The notes: a model not told the origin generated them from the letters alone. A stretch of DNA of 64,000 nt from UBA1756 sp045222555 (GCA_045222555.1 JBGUYY010000082.1:1-64000), one strand, 5' to 3'. Positions 17,566 through 26,851 are shown, counted from the stretch's first letter. Numbers and translations: made by a program.

Positions 17566-19410
17566 ATGATTAACTCAGAAGAGAAAAAGCCTAAAAGACG
17601 GCGCATTGTTGCCGACAAGACTCCTGTTGCAACATCTAACGCCAAAAAAGTCAACACTTTAGTATCTGTAGCAGAAGAAGTTTCCAAGATGGACAAAACC
17701 GCCGAAGAGGCTCCGATGCCCACCATGAGCGTTGCTCCGAGCCCTGAGGCAGAGCTGTTGCCCGCAGCGGTTGGCGACACCTTCCAGTTCACGATGACCA
17801 CCGCTCCTGCTGCGCCCGAAGAGGCCGCTCCCGCTCCGAAAAAAAGAGGACGGGCTACCAAAAAGGCCGTCGAGCCAGCAGAAAAAGCGTTGGAAATCCA
17901 GCTGGAAGAGACGCAGCAGAAGGCTGACGAAATAGACCAGATGCAGCTGACGGAAATGGCACCCACAGAAACGGCAGAGCCAGCACCCGTGCAGAAGCCC
18001 CGAAGAGGCCGCAAGACCAAGAGTGAGACGGTGCCGCAGGAAACAGGGAAAACAGAACCTGCTACCGAGGAAACTGCTACTATGACCGACAGCGAGGAGG
18101 TGAAAACGACAGAGCCCGCACCCGTAGCAGAAGCCAAACACGAGGCCGGTGCCGAAAAACGACATCATGAAAACTCCCAGCAGAAAGACCGCCCCAAGAA
18201 GGGAAAAAACGGCAACAAGCCGCCCTATCAGAATGAAGACCCCGCGCTGAAGGCCGCCCACGCCCAGTGGGATTTGGTATCCAACTCCCAGTACAACGGT
18301 CTCATCAGTGCCGAGGGTGTGCTGGAGGTGACCGGCGACACATGCGGATTTCTACGTTCTTCCGACTACAACTATCTCAACTCCCCCGACGACATCTTCG
18401 TGTCAGCAGCCCAGATCAAGCAGTTCGGGCTCAAGAACGGCGACACCGTGCAGGGGCAGATCCGTCCGCCGAGAGAAGGCGAAAAATACTTCCCGCTGGT
18501 GAAGGTGGATAAAATCAACGGCATGCCGCCAGAAACCATCCGCGACCGCATCCCCTTCGACTACCTCACCCCGATGTTCCCGAACGAGAAGATCAAGCTC
18601 ACGGGGCATCCCGGCGACAACATCTCCACCCGCGTCATCGACCTCTTCGCCCCGATCGGCAAGGGCCAGCGCGGACTGATTGTGGCACAGCCGAAAACCG
18701 GTAAGACCGTGTTGCTGAAGGAGGTGGCCAACGCCATTGCCTACAACCATCCCGAAATCTACCTCATCATCCTGCTCATCGACGAGCGTCCTGAGGAGGT
18801 TACCGACATGCAGCGCAGCGTGAATGCGGAGGTCATCTCCTCCACTTTCGACGAGCCTGCCGAACGGCATGTGAAGATTGCCAACATCGTGCTGGAGAAG
18901 GCCAAGAGAATGGTGGAATGCAACCGCGACGTGTGCATCCTGCTCGACTCCATCACCCGACTGGCACGCGCATACAACACCGTGTCGCCCGCATCCGGCA
19001 AGGTATTGTCGGGCGGTGTGGAGGCCAACGCCCTGCAGAAGCCCAAACGCTTCTTCGGCGCGGCCCGTAACATTGAGAACGGCGGCTCGCTCACCATCAT
19101 CGCCACCGCCCTCATCGACACCGGCTCCCGCATGGACGAGGTGATCTTCGAGGAGTTCAAGGGAACGGGCAACATGGAGCTCCAGCTCGACCGCCGTCTC
19201 TCCAACAAACGCATCTATCCTGCTGTGGACATCGTTTCGTCGAGCACACGCCGCGACGACCTGCTGCAGGAGCCCGGCGCATTGCAGCGCGTATGGGTGC
19301 TTCGCAGCCACCTCGCCGACATGACCCCGCTAGAGGCCATGGAGTTTGTCAAGGACAAGATGCAGTTCACCAAAACCAACGAGGAATTCCTCGCCAACAT
19401 GAACGAATAA
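17566..19410 (+). CDS. rho: Transcription termination factor Rho with long N-terminal extension
   Basis: A 614-residue Rho helicase. Residues about 1-230 are low-complexity Ala/Pro/Glu/Lys sequence with RGR/RRGR patches (KKRGRATKK, KPRRGRKTK), a disordered extension found in Bacteroidota Rho. The RNA-binding cold-shock-like domain follows (GVLEVTGDTCGFLRS, about 245-325). The ATPase core has PKTGKTVLLKE (P-loop), LIDERPEEVTDM, DSITRLARAYN (Walker B), GGVEANALQKPKRFFGAARN (Q and R loops) and LIDTGSRMDEVIFEEFKGTGN. It forms a hexamer that ends untranslated transcripts. FolE follows after 12 bp. Confidence 0.97.
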   Translation: MINSEEKKPKRRRIVADKTPVATSNAKKVNTLVSVAEEVSKMDKTAEEAPMPTMSVAPSPEAELLPAAVGDTFQFTMTTAPAAPEEAAPAPKKRGRATKKAVEPAEKALEIQLEETQQKADEIDQMQLTEMAPTETAEPAPVQKPRRGRKTKSETVPQETGKTEPATEETATMTDSEEVKTTEPAPVAEAKHEAGAEKRHHENSQQKDRPKKGKNGNKPPYQNEDPALKAAHAQWDLVSNSQYNGLISAEGVLEVTGDTCGFLRSSDYNYLNSPDDIFVSAAQIKQFGLKNGDTVQGQIRPPREGEKYFPLVKVDKINGMPPETIRDRIPFDYLTPMFPNEKIKLTGHPGDNISTRVIDLFAPIGKGQRGLIVAQPKTGKTVLLKEVANAIAYNHPEIYLIILLIDERPEEVTDMQRSVNAEVISSTFDEPAERHVKIANIVLEKAKRMVECNRDVCILLDSITRLARAYNTVSPASGKVLSGGVEANALQKPKRFFGAARNIENGGSLTIIATALIDTGSRMDEVIFEEFKGTGNMELQLDRRLSNKRIYPAVDIVSSSTRRDDLLQEPGALQRVWVLRSHLADMTPLEAMEFVKDKMQFTKTNEEFLANMNE

Positions 19411-19422
19411 TTATTGCTAAGA

Positions 19423-20025
19423 ATGAAATCCTACGAAAAACAAGAAGTTTTCAAAGCAGAAGAAATCAACGAGCTCTCCGGCATCTACAAGTCGATGCTC
19501 ACCAACCTCCACGAAAATCCGTACCGCGAGGGACTGGTGAAGACACCCGAGCGTGCCGCCAAGGCCATGAAGTTCCTCACCCACGGTTACGAGATGGACC
19601 CGAAAGCCATCTTGGAAAGTGCGCTTTTCAAAGAGGACTACAGCCAAATTGTGGTCGTGAAGGACATTGAGATTTACTCGTTGTGCGAGCACCACCTGCT
19701 GCCGTTTTTCGGCAAGGCACATGTGGGCTACATCCCCAACGGCACCATCGTGGGACTCAGCAAGATACCCCGCGTAGTGGAGGCCTTTGCACGGAGATTG
19801 CAACTGCAGGAGCGCCTCACCTCGCAGATCAAAAGCTGCCTGGAAGAGGTATTGCACCCGAAAGGAGTAGCCGTTGTCATTGAGGCCCAGCACCTTTGCA
19901 TGTCGATGCGCGGCATCCAGAAGCAGAACTCAGTGACCACCACCTCCGAGTTCACCGGTGCGTTCCTCACGCAGTGGAACACCCGTCAGGAGTTCATGCA
20001 CCTGATTGGCGCCGACTTACACTAA
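19423..20025 (+). CDS. folE: GTP cyclohydrolase I
   Basis: A 200-residue enzyme that converts GTP to 7,8-dihydroneopterin triphosphate, the first step of tetrahydrofolate synthesis. The family motif SLCEHHLLPFFGKAHVGYIP holds the zinc-binding Cys and His; GLSKIPRVVEAFARRLQLQERLT and the late zinc-Cys region QHLCMSMRGIQ are also present. ATG 19423 is chosen over an upstream TTG. It is packed between rho and obg (27-bp gap). Confidence 0.97.
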   Translation: MKSYEKQEVFKAEEINELSGIYKSMLTNLHENPYREGLVKTPERAAKAMKFLTHGYEMDPKAILESALFKEDYSQIVVVKDIEIYSLCEHHLLPFFGKAHVGYIPNGTIVGLSKIPRVVEAFARRLQLQERLTSQIKSCLEEVLHPKGVAVVIEAQHLCMSMRGIQKQNSVTTTSEFTGAFLTQWNTRQEFMHLIGADLH

Positions 20026-20052
20026 TACATTTACATTATAATAATAGGACAG

Positions 20053-21057
20053 ATGGCAAGCGAGAACTTCATTGATTTGGTCAACATATTCTGCCGCTCC
20101 GGAAATGGCGGGGCAGGCTCGGCGCACCTCGCCCGTACGGCACAGGATCCCAAGGCGGGTCCCGACGGCGGAGACGGCGGCAAGGGTGGCGACATCATCC
20201 TGCGCGGCAACCGCAACCTGTGGACGCTGCTGCACCTCCGCTACACCAAGCACATCTTCGCAGAAGACGGCGGCAACGGCTCCGCCAACCTCTGCTTCGG
20301 CAAGAATGGCAAGAACGCTGTCATCGAAGTGCCCCTCGGCACCATCGCCCGCAGTCAGGAAAGCGGCGAGCAACTTGGTGAAGTACTCGAAGACGGGCAG
20401 GAAATCATCATCATGAAGGGCGGCCGCGGCGGACAAGGCAACGTGCATTTCAAAAGCGCCACCCGCCAAACCCCGCGATTCGCGCAACCCGGTGAAGAGG
20501 GCTACGAACAGTGGGTGACACTCGAACTCAAGGTGCTGGCCGATGTCGGACTCGTGGGCTTCCCCAACGCCGGCAAATCCACCCTCATCTCGGTACTATC
20601 CAACGCCAAACCCAAAATTGCCGACTATCCCTTCACCACGCTCAAGCCTAACCTCGGCATGGTGGCCTACCGCGACTACCAGTCGTTCGTCATCGCCGAC
20701 ATCCCCGGCATCATCGAAGGAGCCTCAGAGGGCAAGGGCATCGGACTGCGCTTCCTGCGCCATATCGAGCGCAACTCCATCCTGCTCTTCCTCATCCCCG
20801 TCATCAGCGAAGACATCAAAAAAGAGTACAATATATTATTTAATGAACTCCGCGCCTACAACCCTGAGCTGGTGGACAAGAAACGAATCATCGCCATCAC
20901 CAAGTGCGACCTGATTGACGATGACGAGCTGAAACGCATCCAGAAAAAAGTCAAACTCCCCGACCCCACCCTCTTCATCTCTTCCATCTCCAAGAAAAAC
21001 CTCACCCAGCTGAAAGACATCCTGTGGGAGAACCTGCAACAAGAAGACGAAGCATAA
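20053..21057 (+). CDS. obg: Obg-family GTPase
   Basis: A 334-residue ribosome-associated GTPase. The glycine-rich Obg fold is N-terminal (FCRSGNGGAGSAHLAR, GPDGGDGGKGGD, GGRGGQGNVHFKSAT, about 10-150). The G domain has G1 GFPNAGKST, G3 DIPGIIEGA and a G4 of TKCD in place of NKxD. There is no C-terminal OCT domain; the protein ends soon after the G domain, a common form in Bacteroidota. Obg acts in 50S subunit maturation and stress control. An AGGA sits just upstream of the ATG. Confidence 0.95.
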   Translation: MASENFIDLVNIFCRSGNGGAGSAHLARTAQDPKAGPDGGDGGKGGDIILRGNRNLWTLLHLRYTKHIFAEDGGNGSANLCFGKNGKNAVIEVPLGTIARSQESGEQLGEVLEDGQEIIIMKGGRGGQGNVHFKSATRQTPRFAQPGEEGYEQWVTLELKVLADVGLVGFPNAGKSTLISVLSNAKPKIADYPFTTLKPNLGMVAYRDYQSFVIADIPGIIEGASEGKGIGLRFLRHIERNSILLFLIPVISEDIKKEYNILFNELRAYNPELVDKKRIIAITKCDLIDDDELKRIQKKVKLPDPTLFISSISKKNLTQLKDILWENLQQEDEA

Positions 21058-21101
21058 TACTTTTCCATAAAACAATCCCCATCACCCAACCCTACAAAAC
21101 C

Positions 21102-22188
21102 ATGATCATTAGCGAAGAAATCAAGGATTTGTCAAAGAGACTCAGTGAGTTAAGGAGGTGTCTTTGACGTCGAAGGAAAGAAAAAATTTGTAGCTGAAAA
21201 AGAAGAAGTGACGCACCAGCAGGAGTTTTGGGACGATCCCAAAGCGGCAGAAAAACTGTTCAAGGAGATCAGTCTGGTGAAGTCATGGATTACCGATTTT
21301 GAAAAAGCGGAGGAGAAGTACGAGGAGTGCGCGATGACCTTCGACTTTTTCAACGAGGGCGATGCCACCGAAGCAGAGGTTGAAGAGAGCCTTCAGGCCG
21401 CCACACAGGCCATCGAGAAATTAGAGTTCCGCAATATGATGCGCAACGAGGAGGACGTGCTGAATGTCATCCTGACCATCAATTCGGGCGCGGGTGGCAC
21501 CGAGAGCTGCGACTGGGCAGAGATGCTGCTGCGCATGTACATGCGATGGGCAGAACGTAACAAGTACAGTGTCAAGCTGTTGGACCGTCAGGAAGGAGAT
21601 GTTGCCGGCATCAAGTCGGCCACGATCGAATTAGACGGTCCTTACGGTTACGGCTATCTGAAAAGCGAGAGCGGCGTACACCGGTTGGTTCGTATTTCGC
21701 CGTTCGACTCGGCGGCGAGAAGACACACTTCCTTTGCATCGGTTTTTGCATATCCTATTGTGAATGAAGATATTAATATAGAGATCAACCCTGCCGACCT
21801 CACGTGGGACACCTACCGCAGCAGCGGTCCTGGCGGACAGAACGTGAACAAGGTGGAGACGGCAGTGCGTTTGCACCACGCGCCATCGGGCATCATCGTG
21901 GAGTGCCAGGAGACGCGCTTTCAGGCGCAGAACCGCGAGAAGGCCTTGCAGATGCTCAAATCGCAGCTGTATCAGATCGAGCTGGAGAAGAAGCGTGCGA
22001 AACTCAACGAGATCGAGAGCAGCAAAAAGCGCATCGAGTGGGGCTCGCAGATTCGCAGCTACGTGATGCAGCCCTATAAAATGGTAAAAGACCTCCGCAC
22101 GCAATACGAAACTTCGAACGTAAACGCGGTGTTGGATGGCGATCTTGACGGCTTCATCAAGTCATTTTTAATGATGTCGGGGCAGTAA
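21102..22188 (+). CDS. prfB: Peptide chain release factor 2, with +1 programmed frameshift
   Basis: RF2 is encoded in two frames. ATG 21102 opens 21 codons ending in CTT, followed by an in-frame TGA at 21165-21167. The slip site CTT TGA C is preceded by AGGAGG (21153-21158), an internal Shine-Dalgarno-like stimulator. Shifting +1 at CTT continues as GAC GTC GAA and gives a protein of about 361 residues. RF2 marks are the stop-codon-reading SPF (RISPFDSAA) and the peptidyl-hydrolysis GGQ (SSGPGGQNVNKVET). Low RF2 delays reading of the TGA and favours the shift, so the protein controls its own level. It lies 44 bp after obg. Confidence 0.96.
21153..21168 (+). promoter_or_regulatory. prfB recoding signal
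   Basis: AGGAGG, three bases, then CTT TGA C. It matches the arrangement of known RF2 frameshift sites: a Shine-Dalgarno-like hexamer close to the slippery CUU and the RF2-specific UGA followed by C. Confidence 0.95.
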
Positions 22189-22233
22189 AATCATCAACTT
22201 TTTGATTTTCTGCAAAATGCTGATTTTAAGAGA

Positions 22234-22260
22234 TTTTTAAGAATTATTTTTTCTTAAAAA
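22234..22260. repeat. AT-rich 10-bp inverted repeat after prfB
   Basis: TTTTTAAGAA and TTCTTAAAAA, perfect over 10 bp around a 7-nt loop. It is about 45 bp after prfB and 175 bp before dnaA. It could be a weak terminator or a protein-binding site; its stem has almost no GC, so a strong terminator is unlikely. Confidence 0.4.
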
Positions 22261-22322
22261 AACCTCTGAAACGCCCATTCTTCTATATACAAAAAAAGAT
22301 AAAAATCAATAGCAAAAATAAT

Positions 22323-22350
22323 TTTTTGTTCACTTTTTTTTGTTCACTTT
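22323..22350 (+). repeat. Tandem 14-bp duplication upstream of dnaA
   Basis: Two adjacent perfect copies of TTTTTGTTCACTTT (22323-22336 and 22337-22350). The second copy runs into CACTTTTGC, the best -7-like site in front of dnaA, so the repeat covers the promoter spacer. Confidence 0.7.
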
Positions 22351-22352
22351 TG
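22345..22352 (+). promoter_or_regulatory. Possible dnaA -7 box
   Basis: CACTTTTGC differs from TAnnTTTG at the first base only. It lies about 85 bp before the dnaA ATG and would give a moderate leader. Weak match. Confidence 0.35.
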
Positions 22353-22435
22353 CATCAAGAAAAATGGCGCGTGGATTTCTCATCAACGCCTTAATAGATA
22401 AGATTTTATTATTTTAGATATTTGCAATCATTACC

Positions 22436-23881
22436 ATGACCAACCAACCGACACCTGACCACCAGCTCGTATGGCAAAACTGCCTCAACTTCATCCAAGA
22501 CTGTGTATCCGACAACACCTTTAAGATGTGGTTCGCCCCCATCAAATCGGTGTCGTTACAAGGCAACTGTCTGACCGTAGCGTTGCCGAGTCAGGCCTGC
22601 TTTGAGTGGTTGGAGAAGAGCGCACAGAAAATCATCCGCACGGCCATACGCAAGGAGTTGGGAGAGAAGGCCCGTTTGAAATACCAGATCCCCATGGCGA
22701 AGCCCGTCAACGAGAAACCCATCACGGTGACGGTACCCTCCAGTCCGGTGCTCAACGTGCAGAATCCGCCGAGAATGCCGCGCAACCCGTATGAGAACAC
22801 CAGCGACGGCAATCCCAATCCCGACCTGCTGCCCGGCATCAAGGCGCTCAGCATCCCGAGCAACCTTGTGGATTCGCTGAACTTCGACAACTTCGTGGAG
22901 GGCAAATGCAACCAGTTCGCCTATCTTGCCGGACAGGCCATCGCCAGCGCGGCCCCCGGTTCCACCCCCTACAACCCCTTCTTCATCTACTCCGACACTG
23001 GTCTGGGCAAAACCCACCTCGCCCACGCTATCGGTCTGGAAATCAAGGCTAACTTCCCCGACAAGGTGGTGTTGTATGTCAGTTCCGACCTCTTCATGCA
23101 GCAGTTTTTGGAGGCGTGCCGCAGCAACAACCGCAACGACTTCATCTATTTTTACCAAAATGTAGATGTGCTCATCATTGACGACATCCAGTTCTTGGCC
23201 GACAAGGACAAGACCCAAGAGGCATTCTTCCATATTTTCAACTATTTACAGCAGAGAAAAAAGCAGATCATCATCACTGCTGACAAGTCGCCCGCCGACA
23301 TCACCGGTTTTGAGACCCGCGTGCTGTACCGTCTGAAATGGAGCCTGGTGGCCGAGCTCACCCCGCCCGATTTCGAGACGCGTGTCGCCATCCTCAACAA
23401 GAAGCTGGAGAACCAGGGCATCGAGTTCCCGCCGGATGTCACCGAATACTTGGCTTTGCGCGTCACGGCCAACGTGCGCGAGCTGGAGGGTGCCATGATC
23501 ACCATCCTCGCACAGTCGTCCATCAACCACCGCGAGATCACCATCGACCTTGCCAAGGAGATGATCGACAAATACGTGCGCAGCACGGCGCGCGAGATCT
23601 CCATCGAGTTCATCCAGCGTACCGTGGCCGACTACTTCAACATTGCGGTGGACACCATCAACACCTCCACCCGACGTCGCGAGGTGGCGCAACCCCGTCA
23701 GATCTGCATGTATTTCGCCAAGAAATACACCAAGCTGCCGCTCAGCACCATCGGCAAGAATTGCGGCAACAAGGACCATGCCACTGTGCTGCACGCCTGC
23801 CGTGTCATCGCCGACCTCTACGAGACCGACAAGAAGATGCGCGCCGACATCGACGAGATCGACAAAAAGATGAAGCTGTAG
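22436..23881 (+). CDS. dnaA: Chromosomal replication initiator DnaA
   Basis: A 481-residue AAA+ initiator. Domain I (about 1-85, WQNCLNFIQDCVSDNTFKMW) is followed by a Pro-rich linker and by domain III with Walker A SDTGLGKTHL, Walker B VLIIDDIQFL and sensor II/arginine regions. Domain IV ends with the DNA-binding signature KDHATVLHACRVI. The first Gly of the usual GGVGLGKT P-loop is Ser here. It binds DnaA boxes and opens oriC, but I found no convincing DnaA-box cluster in the 247 bp upstream or in the gap downstream, so the origin is probably elsewhere. Confidence 0.97.
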   Translation: MTNQPTPDHQLVWQNCLNFIQDCVSDNTFKMWFAPIKSVSLQGNCLTVALPSQACFEWLEKSAQKIIRTAIRKELGEKARLKYQIPMAKPVNEKPITVTVPSSPVLNVQNPPRMPRNPYENTSDGNPNPDLLPGIKALSIPSNLVDSLNFDNFVEGKCNQFAYLAGQAIASAAPGSTPYNPFFIYSDTGLGKTHLAHAIGLEIKANFPDKVVLYVSSDLFMQQFLEACRSNNRNDFIYFYQNVDVLIIDDIQFLADKDKTQEAFFHIFNYLQQRKKQIIITADKSPADITGFETRVLYRLKWSLVAELTPPDFETRVAILNKKLENQGIEFPPDVTEYLALRVTANVRELEGAMITILAQSSINHREITIDLAKEMIDKYVRSTAREISIEFIQRTVADYFNIAVDTINTSTRRREVAQPRQICMYFAKKYTKLPLSTIGKNCGNKDHATVLHACRVIADLYETDKKMRADIDEIDKKMKL

Positions 23882-23925
23882 AGCACAAATCGCAGGTTTC
23901 TGCTTGTTCGTATCTGATTATTTCG

Positions 23926-23933
23926 TACTTTTG
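23926..23933 (+). promoter_or_regulatory. Bacteroidetes promoter for the small lipoprotein/YitT pair
   Basis: TACTTTTGC with a TTG at 23904-23906, 19 bp upstream, about 27 bp before the ATG at 23960. Confidence 0.7.
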
Positions 23934-23959
23934 CGGCTGCAAATCTAATTTTCATCATC

Positions 23960-24145
23960 ATGAAGCCGATTGCACCCCTGCCGCTGCTCCTCACAGGTAT
24001 CCTTCTGACCACCCTGGTCATGGAATCGTGCGCCCCCAAGATTCAAGGGGCACGGCCTCACCGCCGCGACCGCCACTGCGGCTGCGAGAACATACCTGCG
24101 ACCACCGACACCACCACTTGTTTCATCGCCGAAAAAACATACTGA
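23960..24145 (+). CDS. Small exported Cys-rich protein, possible lipoprotein
   Basis: A 61-residue ORF placed exactly behind a good promoter. Its N-terminus has a hydrophobic run (LPLLLTGILLTTLVM) followed by a Cys in MESCAPKIQ, a weak lipobox. The mature part is short, basic, and contains CGCEN and a further Cys. It ends 1 bp before the YitT gene, so the two are probably co-transcribed. No function recognised; position and promoter support a real gene. Confidence 0.6.
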   Translation: MKPIAPLPLLLTGILLTTLVMESCAPKIQGARPHRRDRHCGCENIPATTDTTTCFIAEKTY

Positions 24146-24146
24146 C

Positions 24147-25040
24147 ATGAAACCCAACACCAAAAAATTCCTGCAGGAAGCTGAGAAATACCTGTTCGTC
24201 TTCATCGGTCTCGCCGTCTTCGCCTTCGGCTGGACCTTCTTCCTTATCCCCCACCAGATCACCGGCGGCGGCATCAGCGGTATCTCCGCCATCATCTATT
24301 TCGCATGCGACAAGATCCCCGTCTCTGTTTCCGCTTTGGTGCTCAACCTCATCCTGATAGGCATCGCATGGAAAATCCTCGGGCGGCGGTTCTGCATCGA
24401 CACGCTCATCTGCTCAGTGCTGCTCTCCCTGCTGCTGCAGGTCGGGCAGTCGCTGTACGACTTCCTTCTGAACTTTTACGGGCACCCCATCATCCCCGAT
24501 GACCCTTTCATGTGCGCCATGATCGGCGCCGCGCTGTCGGGACTCGGCATCGGCATCGCCCTCACCAATGGCGGCAATACTGGCGGCACCGACATCATCG
24601 TGCTGATGATTGCCAAATACCGGCGTGTCTCTTACGGCCGTACCAGCCTCTATCTCAACATCTTCATCGTTCTCTCATCCATCCTCACCACCCACAATCC
24701 CGTACTGCTGGTATATAGCGCCGTGGTGCTGTTTGTCTATATCATCGTCTCCGACCTCGTCATCGATGGTTATCGGCAGACCTTCCAGTTCATGGTCTTT
24801 TCGAAGAAAAACCACGAGATCGCAGAACGCATCAACAACGAGTTGCATCGTGGCGCCACCTTCCTGAAAGGAACGGGCAGCTACAACCACCAGGACACCG
24901 AGGTGCTGCTCATCGTCTCGCACCGCACCGACCGCGCCAACATCATCCGCATCATCAAAGAGATCGACAGCACCGCCTTCATCTCCATCTCGAAGGTGCA
25001 GAGCGTGTTTGGTAAGAATTTTGAGGAGATAAAACTTTGA
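24147..25040 (+). CDS. YitT family membrane protein
   Basis: A 297-residue protein with five or six membrane helices in the first ~190 residues (FAFGWTFFLIPHQITGGGISGI and similar), including the conserved TNGGNTGGTDIIVLMI. A soluble C-terminal DUF2179 domain follows (about 215-290: GATFLKGTGSYNHQDTEVLLIV, ending in KVQSVFGKNFEEI). YitT proteins are widespread; transport has been suggested but not settled. Its stop codon lies in the first unit of a heptanucleotide repeat. Confidence 0.9.
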   Translation: MKPNTKKFLQEAEKYLFVFIGLAVFAFGWTFFLIPHQITGGGISGISAIIYFACDKIPVSVSALVLNLILIGIAWKILGRRFCIDTLICSVLLSLLLQVGQSLYDFLLNFYGHPIIPDDPFMCAMIGAALSGLGIGIALTNGGNTGGTDIIVLMIAKYRRVSYGRTSLYLNIFIVLSSILTTHNPVLLVYSAVVLFVYIIVSDLVIDGYRQTFQFMVFSKKNHEIAERINNELHRGATFLKGTGSYNHQDTEVLLIVSHRTDRANIIRIIKEIDSTAFISISKVQSVFGKNFEEIKL

Positions 25041-25072
25041 AAATGGAAAACTGAAAATTGAAAATTGAAAAA
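25038..25072 (+). repeat. Heptanucleotide tandem repeat, GAAAATT type
   Basis: About five degenerate 7-nt units (TGAAAAT, GGAAAAC, TGAAAAT, TGAAAAT, TGAAAAA) starting at the YitT stop codon and filling the gap before the phosphomutase gene. Confidence 0.75.
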
Positions 25073-25080
25073 TATTAGAT

Positions 25081-26802
25081 ATGGATACCAACATTATTGA
25101 AAGAGCGAAGGTCTGGTTATCGGACCAATACGATGAGGCCACCCGCAACGAGGTGCGCCGTCTGATGGAAAACGACCCTGCCGAGCTGACGGAGTCGTTC
25201 TACCGCACACTGGAGTTCGGCACGGGCGGTTTGCGCGGCATCATGGGGGTGGGTTCCAACCGCATGAACCGCTACACGGTGGGCGCTGCCACGCAGGGTC
25301 TCGCCAACTACCTGAAGAAGAGTCTTCCCAACACGGAGCTGAAGGTGGTGGTGGCGCACGACTCGCGCAACAACAGCCGCCACTTCGCCGAGGTGACCGC
25401 ACAGGTCATGGCGGCCAACGGCATTGTATGCTACCTTTTTGAGGATTTGCGCCCCACGCCGGAGCTTTCGTTCGCCGTGCGGCACCTCGGCTGTCACGCC
25501 GGCGTGATGGTCACTGCCTCACACAACCCCAAAGAATACAACGGCTACAAAGTGTACTGGGGCGACGGCGGACAGATTGTGCCGCCGCACGACAAAGGCA
25601 TCATCAACGAGGTGAATGCTGTGACCTCGGTGGAGCAGATCCGCTGGACCGGTGGCGAGGAGCGCATCATATCCATCAGCCACGAGGTGGACGATGAGTA
25701 CCTGGCCCGCATCAAAGCGCTGACGCTGAATCCGGAGGCCATCGCACACCAGCACGACCTGCGTATCGTTTACACCCCGCTACACGGCACGGGCATCACC
25801 ATGGTACCCAAGGCATTGGAGATGTACGGCTTCACCAACGTCACCGTGCTGGAGTCGCAGAAAACACCCGACGGCAACTTCCCGACTGTGGCCTCTCCCA
25901 ACCCGGAGGAGCGCACCGCCATGGAGCTGGCCATGCGCAAGGCCGACGAGATACAGGCCGACCTGGTGCTGGCCACCGACCCCGATGCCGACCGTGTGGG
26001 CATTGCCGTGCGCGACGACCATGGACAGATGATCCTCCTGAACGGCAACATGACTGGCTCACTGTTAGTATATTACATCCTTTCACAGTGGAAAAACAGC
26101 GGCAAACTTACTGGCAAGGAGTTCACCGTAAAGACCATTGTGACCACCGAGCTCATTCGTGCGATCTCCACCTCCTTCGGCGTGGATTGTCCCGACGTGC
26201 TCACCGGCTTCAAATACATCGCCGAGCAGATTGCGAACACGCCCGACAAGCAGTTCATCGTGGGCGGTGAGGAGAGCTACGGCTATCTGGTGAGCGACTT
26301 CGTGCGCGACAAGGATGCAGTGTCGGCCTGCTGCATGATTGCCGAGATGGCGGCGGTACTGGCCGACAGTGGCAAGAGTATGTACCGCCAGCTGCAGGAG
26401 CTCTACCTCCAGTACGGTTTCTACAAAGAGTCGCTGCTCTCCATCACCCGCAAGGGACAGGCCGGTGCGGCCGAAATCCAGCAGATGATGGACAACTTCC
26501 GCAACAATCCGCCGCGCGAAATCAACGGTTCGCCGGTGGCGAAAATGATGGACTACAAAAACCGTGTGGCCACCGACCTCAGCAGCGGCACAACAGAGCC
26601 CATCACGCTCCCGAAGTCCGACGTGCTGCAGTTCTTCACCGAAGATGGCACCAAAATCACGGTACGGCCCTCTGGCACGGAGCCGAAGATCAAATTTTAC
26701 TTTGGTGTAAAAGAAAATCTTGCTGATTTACAATCATTTGAAAAGACATCACAACTTCTGGACGACAAAATCAGCCGAGTAAAAGAGTCATTAAAATTAT
26801 AA
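25081..26802 (+). CDS. Phosphoglucomutase/phosphomannomutase family protein
   Basis: A 573-residue alpha-D-phosphohexomutase. The phosphoserine loop is VMVTASHNPKEYNGYK (about 141-156), the metal loop is ATDPDADRVG (near 300), the sugar-binding loop is GGEESYGY (near 396), and the phosphate-binding loop is RPSGTEPKIKFY near the C-terminus. It interconverts 1- and 6-phosphosugars. The length and the KEYNGYKVYW context favour the phosphoglucomutase/phosphopentomutase-like group over PmmB-type enzymes. It supplies sugar-1-phosphates for glycan precursors such as dTDP-glucose. Confidence 0.93.
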   Translation: MDTNIIERAKVWLSDQYDEATRNEVRRLMENDPAELTESFYRTLEFGTGGLRGIMGVGSNRMNRYTVGAATQGLANYLKKSLPNTELKVVVAHDSRNNSRHFAEVTAQVMAANGIVCYLFEDLRPTPELSFAVRHLGCHAGVMVTASHNPKEYNGYKVYWGDGGQIVPPHDKGIINEVNAVTSVEQIRWTGGEERIISISHEVDDEYLARIKALTLNPEAIAHQHDLRIVYTPLHGTGITMVPKALEMYGFTNVTVLESQKTPDGNFPTVASPNPEERTAMELAMRKADEIQADLVLATDPDADRVGIAVRDDHGQMILLNGNMTGSLLVYYILSQWKNSGKLTGKEFTVKTIVTTELIRAISTSFGVDCPDVLTGFKYIAEQIANTPDKQFIVGGEESYGYLVSDFVRDKDAVSACCMIAEMAAVLADSGKSMYRQLQELYLQYGFYKESLLSITRKGQAGAAEIQQMMDNFRNNPPREINGSPVAKMMDYKNRVATDLSSGTTEPITLPKSDVLQFFTEDGTKITVRPSGTEPKIKFYFGVKENLADLQSFEKTSQLLDDKISRVKESLKL

Positions 26803-26851
26803 TAAATCTTAAAAATCCACTCCCTGCTACCTTTCTAACGAAAAATCATAG

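Noticed and set aside
22360..22390. A possible DnaA box in front of dnaA
   Set aside because: The best candidate (AAATCCACG on the minus strand) matches only 6 of 9 positions and there is no cluster, so an origin is not supported.
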